A DNA stretch of 64,000 nt from Marivivens sp. LCG002. GTDB taxonomy: Bacteria; Pseudomonadota; Alphaproteobacteria; Rhodobacterales; Rhodobacteraceae. The translations under genes were made by a program, and so were the position numbers. The stretch is from assembly GCF_030264275.1 (NCBI RefSeq), contig NZ_CP127165.1, positions 1,290,001 through 1,354,000 on the forward strand, given 5' to 3'. The notes under the pieces are model-generated. The model had not been told where the DNA came from. It ran no database searches and saw nothing but the letters and a program-made list of their open reading frames with translations. This document shows positions 59,046 through 64,000 of the stretch, one piece after another. Position 1 is the first letter of the stretch. Each line of letters starts with the position of its first letter.

Positions 59046-60056
59046 ATGGACATTCTTAACGCCATCGTTGCGCTCGCCAACTACGTTCTGATCCCGGGTG
59101 CCGCTTATGGCGCACAGCTTGCCATCGGCGCGCTCGGGGTGACGCTCGTCTACGGCATCCTGCGCTTTTCCAACTTTGCACATGGGGACACGATGGCCTT
59201 TGGGACCATGGTCACCATTCTCTTTACGTGGCTCTTTCAAAGCTGGGGCATCAGCCTTGGGCCGCTGCCGACCGCCCTCCTCGCTTTGCCGCTCGGGATT
59301 GCGTTCACCGCGCTCCTGCTCCTTGGCACCGACCGCGTTGTGTTCAAATTCTACCGTGAGAAAAAGGCGGTTCCGACCGTGCTTGCCATGGTTTCGCTCG
59401 GCGTCATGCTCGTGATGAACGGCCTTGTGCGTTTCATCATCGGTGTCGGCGACCAACAGTTCGACGACGGTCAGCGGTTCCTGATCTCGGCCAAAGACTT
59501 CAAGGACTGGACCGGACTTGCCGAGGGGCTTGCTCTGCGCACGACCCAAGCGCTCACCATTGTTGTGGCGATCATCGTCGTGGCTGCGCTTTTCTGGTTC
59601 CTGAACAAGACGCGCACGGGCAAATCCATGCGGGCCTTTTCCGACAACGAAGATCTTGCGCTTCTTTCGGGCATTGATCCGCAGCGCGTCGTCATGGTCA
59701 CATGGATCATCGTTGCGGGTCTCGCGACCATTGCGGGCGTGCTCTATGGTCTCGACAAAGCCTTCCGTCCGTTCACCTATTTCCAGCTTCTGCTCCCGAT
59801 CTTTGCTGCGGCCATCGTCGGCGGTCTCGGCAATCCGCTCGGCGCGATTGCGGGCGGGTTCCTGATCGCGTTTTCGGAAGTGGTCGTGACCTATGCATGG
59901 AAAAAAGTGGCAGGCTATGTGCTCCCCGAGGCGCTTCAGCCCGATGGGCTCGCCCAGCTTCTCTCCACTGATTACAAATTCGCCGTGAGCTTCGGGATCC
60001 TTGTTCTTGTGCTGATCTTCAAGCCCACCGGCCTGTTCAAGGGACAATCGGTATGA
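59046..60056 (+). CDS. ABC transporter permease, LivH type
   Basis: The 336-residue membrane protein has about eight helices with GVTLVYGILRFSNFAHGD and the coupling region MRAFSDNEDLALLSGID. It overlaps the LivM-type gene by four bases. Confidence 0.95.
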   Translation: MDILNAIVALANYVLIPGAAYGAQLAIGALGVTLVYGILRFSNFAHGDTMAFGTMVTILFTWLFQSWGISLGPLPTALLALPLGIAFTALLLLGTDRVVFKFYREKKAVPTVLAMVSLGVMLVMNGLVRFIIGVGDQQFDDGQRFLISAKDFKDWTGLAEGLALRTTQALTIVVAIIVVAALFWFLNKTRTGKSMRAFSDNEDLALLSGIDPQRVVMVTWIIVAGLATIAGVLYGLDKAFRPFTYFQLLLPIFAAAIVGGLGNPLGAIAGGFLIAFSEVVVTYAWKKVAGYVLPEALQPDGLAQLLSTDYKFAVSFGILVLVLIFKPTGLFKGQSV

Positions 60057-61375
60057 GCCAGTCCATTCGAACCCCTCTTCTCTTTGCTGCTGTCGCGCTT
60101 CTCTTCCTGTTGGAAGGCGCGACGGATTTCTGGATCTTTTCAGGAAGCTGGACCAACTCGCTCACCATTTTGAACTATGCGCTGATCAGCGCGGTGATGG
60201 CGCTTGGCGTGAACCTTCAATGGGGCTTTGCGGGTCTCTTTAACGTCGGCGTCATGGGTTTCGTTGCGCTTGGCGGCCTTGCGGTTGTTCTGACCGCGAC
60301 CGCGCCCGAAACCGAAGGCTGGAAGGCCGGCGGCATGGGGATCATCCTTGCGCTGGTTCTTGGGGCTGCGACGATTGTCGCGGCGATCCTTGCCTTCAAA
60401 CGGTTCAAGCCTTCGCGCACGCGCAGCATCGTCATCGCCGCCATTCTGGTGATCGGCTTTGTGGTGTTCCGCGCGGTTCTTGATCCTGCGGTCGGCCGTG
60501 TCGAGGCGATCAACTCGGCGCTTGCGGGTCACTTGGGCGGACTTGGTCTTCCTGTGCTTCTGGCTTGGCCCGTGGGCGGCCTGCTTGCTGCGGGTGCGGC
60601 GTGGGTCATCGGCAAAACGGCTCTAGGTTTGCGATCGGATTACCTTGCCATTGCGACGCTCGGCATCGCCGAGATCATCCTTGCCGTCATGAAAAACGAA
60701 GACTGGCTGGCCCGCGGCGTCAAGAACGTCATTGGCCTTCCTCGTCCCATGCCCAATGAGATCGACCTTCAGCAGTCGGCGTCGTTCGTAGAGAGCGCGG
60801 CGGGCTTCGGGCTTGATCCGGTAACCGCCTCGTCGCTGTATGTAAAGCTCGGCTATTCGCTCATGTTCACGGTGGTTTTGATCATCGTGCTCGTCATGAT
60901 GCAGCTTTCGCTCAACAGCCCTTGGGGCCGTATGATGCGGGCGATCCGCGACAATGAAACCGCAGCAGAAGCCATGGGCAAGGACGTCACCCGTCGCCAT
61001 CTCCAGATTTTCGTTCTGGGGGCTGCTATCATCGGGATTGGCGGTGCGATGATGACCACGCTTGATGGTCAACTTACGCCGACCACCTATAGTCCGCTGC
61101 GTTTTACCTTCCTCATCTGGGTGATGGTGATCGTCGGCGGCTCGGGCAACAACTTCGGTGCGATCCTCGGTGGGTTCCTCATCTGGTGGCTCTGGGTTCA
61201 GGTGGAGCCGATTGGCCAATGGGCGCTTGGCGTGATCACCATGGGCATGGAAGACGGCTCGCCGCTCAAGGCGCATCTTTTGGAAACGGCGGCGCATATG
61301 CGGCTTTTGACGATGGGCGTCGTCTTGCTTCTGGTGCTGCGGTTCAGCCCAAGGGGCCTTATCCCCGAGAAATAA
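60053..61375 (+). CDS. ABC transporter permease, LivM type
   Basis: The 440-residue membrane protein has MALGVNLQWGFAGLFNVGVMGF, TLGIAEIILAV and the ATPase-contact MMRAIRDNETAAEAMGKDVT. It is slightly long due to an inserted hydrophobic segment (about 95-140). Last gene of the five-gene transporter operon. Confidence 0.95.
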   Translation: MSQSIRTPLLFAAVALLFLLEGATDFWIFSGSWTNSLTILNYALISAVMALGVNLQWGFAGLFNVGVMGFVALGGLAVVLTATAPETEGWKAGGMGIILALVLGAATIVAAILAFKRFKPSRTRSIVIAAILVIGFVVFRAVLDPAVGRVEAINSALAGHLGGLGLPVLLAWPVGGLLAAGAAWVIGKTALGLRSDYLAIATLGIAEIILAVMKNEDWLARGVKNVIGLPRPMPNEIDLQQSASFVESAAGFGLDPVTASSLYVKLGYSLMFTVVLIIVLVMMQLSLNSPWGRMMRAIRDNETAAEAMGKDVTRRHLQIFVLGAAIIGIGGAMMTTLDGQLTPTTYSPLRFTFLIWVMVIVGGSGNNFGAILGGFLIWWLWVQVEPIGQWALGVITMGMEDGSPLKAHLLETAAHMRLLTMGVVLLLVLRFSPRGLIPEK

Positions 61376-61377
61376 AG

Positions 61378-61406
61378 AAAAGGCGGCCCGAGAGGCCGCC
61401 TTTTTT
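61378..61406. terminator. Bidirectional terminator after the transporter operon
   Basis: AAAGGCGGCC-CGAGA-GGCCGCCTTTTTT between convergent genes; A/T runs on both sides. Confidence 0.9.
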
Positions 61407-61425
61407 ATTGGAGCTCTTGGAGGAG

Positions 61426-62298
61426 TCAGCCCAGCGATTGGAGCCGCTTGAGGAGCGACGAGGTATCCCAGCGCCCGCCGCCCAGTTTTTGCACGTCTTT
61501 GTAGAACTGGTCCACCAAAGCCGTGACGGGAAGGCTTGCCCCCGTTTCATCGGCGGCATCGAGACAAATCCCGAGATCCTTGCGCATCCAGTCCACCGCA
61601 AAGCCGTGGGTGTAATGATCGGCAAGCATCGTCTTGTAGCGGTTCGACATCTGCCAGCTTCCTGCCGCGCCCTGACTGATCACTTCGATCACCTTTTCGC
61701 CGTCAAGTCCCGCCTTGTCCGCGAAATGCAGCGCTTCGGCGAGGCCCTGAACCAGACCCGCAATGGCGATCTGGTTGCACATCTTGGTAAGCTGACCCGC
61801 GCCGCTCGGACCTTGGAGACGGCAGATTTTGGCATAGGCGTCGATTACAGGTGCAGCGCGGTCGAATGCCTCTTGCTCGCCGCCGCACATCACCGAGAGG
61901 ACGCCGTTCTCGGCCCCCGCCTGACCGCCCGAGATCGGTGCGTCGACAAAGGCAACACCTTGTTCTGCCGCAGCTTCGAAAAGCTCGCGGGTGACTTTCG
62001 CAGAAACGGTGGTGTGATCGACAAAGATCGTGCCTTTGGCCATCGTCGCAAAGGCACCCTCCTTGCCAAGACAGACCGAGCGAAGATCATCATCGTTTCC
62101 GACACAGGAAAAGACGATCTCGGCCCCTTTGGCGGCCTCTGACGGAGTCGCCGCAAATGCGCCGCCGTGCTGCTTGGCCCATGCCTCTGCTTTGGAAGTG
62201 GTGCGATTATAGACCGTCACCTCGTGCCCTTTGGCCGCCAAGTGGCCTGCCATCGGGTATCCCATCACTCCAAGACCCAGAAACGCTACTTTTGCCAT
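61426..62298 (-). CDS. Beta-hydroxyacid dehydrogenase (3-hydroxyisobutyrate dehydrogenase family)
   Basis: The 290-residue enzyme starts with the dinucleotide fold FLGLGVMGYPMAGHLAAKGH, has DAPISGGQAGAENG and the catalytic Lys in GQLTKMCNQIAIAG. The substrate may be 3-hydroxyisobutyrate, tartronate semialdehyde or a related acid. Normal length; single gene convergent with the transporter. Confidence 0.93.
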   Translation of the reverse strand: MAKVAFLGLGVMGYPMAGHLAAKGHEVTVYNRTTSKAEAWAKQHGGAFAATPSEAAKGAEIVFSCVGNDDDLRSVCLGKEGAFATMAKGTIFVDHTTVSAKVTRELFEAAAEQGVAFVDAPISGGQAGAENGVLSVMCGGEQEAFDRAAPVIDAYAKICRLQGPSGAGQLTKMCNQIAIAGLVQGLAEALHFADKAGLDGEKVIEVISQGAAGSWQMSNRYKTMLADHYTHGFAVDWMRKDLGICLDAADETGASLPVTALVDQFYKDVQKLGGGRWDTSSLLKRLQSLG

Positions 62299-62393
62299 GG
62301 GTTCCCCCCTCGCTTTCTTTTTAACTATCGTTTAGCCAGTCGTAACCAGACCCGCTTAGAGGGTAAAGTAGTCCTTGGGAGATACTTTAACAG

Positions 62394-64000
62394 ATGGCAT
62401 TTATCTTTCGCTGGCTCATGCGGATAAGCTCTGCACTTGTCCTTCTTGCGGTCGCACTGTTTCTACTGGCTTATTATTTTGCCTCGCGGTCTCTTCCGGA
62501 ATTCAACGCCGAAACCACGGTGGCGGGCATTTCCGCACCTGTCGAGATCGTGCGCGACAACTCCAACGTTCCGCATATTTTCGGCGATACCGACGCCGAC
62601 GTCTTTTTCGGCATGGGATATGCCCATGCACAGGACAGGCTTTGGCAGATGACGCTTTTGCGGCGCACGGTCCAAGGGCGTCTGTCCGAACTTTTTGGCG
62701 AGCGGACGGTCAAGATCGACACACTTCTACGTCGGTTCGATCTTTATAACCTTGCCGTGTCTTCGGTTGACGCACAGGACGCAGAAACACGCGCCGCACT
62801 CGAAGCTTATGCCGCTGGCGTCAATGCGTGGCTGGGCGAAGTGAACAAGGGCGCATTGGGTCGCGGTGCGCCTGAAATGTGGCTCTTCAATCATCCGATT
62901 GCGCCGTGGCAACCAGCCGACTCTATCGCGATCATCAAGCTCATGGCGCTTGACCTCAACGGGCAAATCTCGGCCGAAGTGCTGCGCGCGCGCACGTCGC
63001 TCATGCTGCCTGCGGACCGCGTTCAGGACATTCTCCCCGATGCGCCGGGTGAAGGGATCGCCGCGCTGCCCCAATATGCCGAACTTGTGCGCGATGTCCC
63101 AAAATATGCTGCAAACACACGGCAGCCCGACGATCCTCTGTCGCCTGTGTCGAGCTTTGCGCTTGCTGGGGCATCGAATGCGTTTGTCGCCGGACCGACC
63201 CGCTCCGCCACGGGATCGACGATCCTCGCCAATGACCCGCATCTCAAGCTCACCGCGCCGTCGGTCTGGTATCTGGCGCGGCTCGAGATCGAAACTGGCG
63301 GCGTGATCGGGGCGACGATCCCGGGTGTGCCGTTCATCCTTTCGGGACGGAGCAGCAACGTCGGCTGGGGCATCACGTCGGCCTATGTCGATGATCTCGA
63401 TGTCTATCTCGAGGAATTGAACCCCGATAACCCCAACCAATACCGTACGCCGAGCGGCTGGAAGGATTTCGAGCGGCGTGAAAGCATTGTCGCCATCAAG
63501 GATGCACCTGCCCTGACCATCGACCTTCTTTGGACGGAAAACGGGCCTGTGCTCCCTCCCGATCAATACGATCTCGGCACGATCCGCCCTGCTTTGCATG
63601 TGACTTCGGTCAACTGGACCGCACTTGATCCCGCCGACACATCGCTGAGCGCTGCCTACGGGATTATGAAAGCGCGCAATGTCCAAGGCGCGATCACGGC
63701 GGCAGAGGATTATGTCGCCCCAGCGATGAACCTGATGCTGGCCGACCGCAATTCGATTGCAATGCAGACCATGGGCGCCCTGCCCGAGCGCGACGTGAAC
63801 CATCAAAGCAAGGGCCGCTTGCCCACTTATGGATATCTGGCCGAGAACCGCTGGAAGGGTGTCTTCCCTTATGACATCAATCCGCGATACCTCGACCCCG
63901 AAGGCGGGATCATCGGCAACACCAACAACAAGACAATCGACCGCGAATTTCCCTATCACGTGACCTATGACTGGGGCGACACCCAGCGCATCAACCGTTG
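62394..64000 (+). CDS. Penicillin acylase-family Ntn hydrolase (partial)
   Basis: The frame runs from the ATG at 62394 to the right edge without a stop (535 codons visible; the family is about 770-850). It has an N-terminal hydrophobic anchor or signal (about 5-30), then VEIVRDNSNVPHIFGDTDADVFFGMGYAHAQDRLWQM, the alpha-subunit motif. LAGA-S261-NAFV is the expected self-cleavage site with the nucleophile Ser, followed by LANDPHL. Substrate could be an acyl-homoserine lactone or another amide; unknown. Confidence 0.92.
   Translation, partial: MAFIFRWLMRISSALVLLAVALFLLAYYFASRSLPEFNAETTVAGISAPVEIVRDNSNVPHIFGDTDADVFFGMGYAHAQDRLWQMTLLRRTVQGRLSELFGERTVKIDTLLRRFDLYNLAVSSVDAQDAETRAALEAYAAGVNAWLGEVNKGALGRGAPEMWLFNHPIAPWQPADSIAIIKLMALDLNGQISAEVLRARTSLMLPADRVQDILPDAPGEGIAALPQYAELVRDVPKYAANTRQPDDPLSPVSSFALAGASNAFVAGPTRSATGSTILANDPHLKLTAPSVWYLARLEIETGGVIGATIPGVPFILSGRSSNVGWGITSAYVDDLDVYLEELNPDNPNQYRTPSGWKDFERRESIVAIKDAPALTIDLLWTENGPVLPPDQYDLGTIRPALHVTSVNWTALDPADTSLSAAYGIMKARNVQGAITAAEDYVAPAMNLMLADRNSIAMQTMGALPERDVNHQSKGRLPTYGYLAENRWKGVFPYDINPRYLDPEGGIIGNTNNKTIDREFPYHVTYDWGDTQRINR

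Noticed and set aside
58287-60047. 586-codon minus-strand ORF
   Set aside because: Antisense to the transporter ATPase and permease genes; His/Asp/Arg-rich composition is typical of a mirror frame.

Overview
The window looks like a chromosomal segment of a Rhodobacterales (Roseobacter-group) alphaproteobacterium. This rests on gene order and family content: rplU-rpmA-GNAT-obgE-proB-proA followed by a ChpT-type histidine phosphotransferase, olsB-olsA (ornithine lipids), a type-2 ctaA, a small DUF1127 protein, a PAS_5 protein, a GlxA-like AraC regulator, and PHB-linked genes. All assignments were made by reading sequence; no database search was run. Region 1 (1-13.6 kb) is an accessory island. 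A DUF6538-type tyrosine integrase (12192-13454, minus) lies next to the 3' end of tRNA-Ser(CGA) (13612-13701, minus), and everything to its left reads as foreign: AT-rich gaps, few recognisable genes, mosaic base composition. The left end of the element is outside the window. From the integrase leftward it carries a small coiled-coil protein, a roughly 1.1 kb gene-poor stretch rich in palindromes, an HUH-endonuclease (rolling-circle Rep-like) protein, a secreted Gly/Ala-rich protein next to a membrane protein, a decayed excisionase-type HTH fragment, and a defence operon hsdM-hsdS-prrC-hsdR plus the first codons of another gene. That operon has the order of the E. coli prr locus: a type IC-like restriction-modification system with an embedded PrrC-like tRNA anticodon nuclease. 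The HsdS carries two TAEL repeats in its central spacer. Region 2 (13.6-29.8 kb) is core genome: a DUF2059 exported protein, ribosomal proteins L21/L27, Obg, proline biosynthesis, ChpT, DUF3553, ornithine lipid synthesis, a divergent ThiE-like protein, TrmJ, heme A synthase, an M32 carboxypeptidase, a hotdog thioesterase, a DUF1127/MocR divergent pair with GATACAA repeats between them, and rplM-rpsI. Region 3 (29.8-43.2 kb) holds a DsbA-family protein with an acyl-CoA synthetase, an XRE-cupin regulator, an orphan oligopeptide-binding protein, a candidate small RNA or attenuated leader, 3-hydroxybutyrate dehydrogenase with a patatin-like protein, DUF502, pseudouridine catabolism (psuK-psuG), a head-to-head DUF4198/HupE pair whose start codons overlap, and rpsB-tsf. 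Region 4 (43.2-50.7 kb) is the phosphate regulon, phoR followed by pstS-pstC-pstA-pstB-phoU-phoB, all on the minus strand, with Pho-box-like repeats ahead of pstS and, more weakly, phoR. Region 5 (50.7-64 kb) holds a gamma-carbonic anhydrase, gmk, yicC, a PAS_5 protein, class II DAHP synthase, the GlxA-like regulator, a five-gene branched-chain amino-acid-type ABC transporter with a terminator after the binding-protein gene, a beta-hydroxyacid dehydrogenase, and a penicillin acylase-family protein cut by the right edge.
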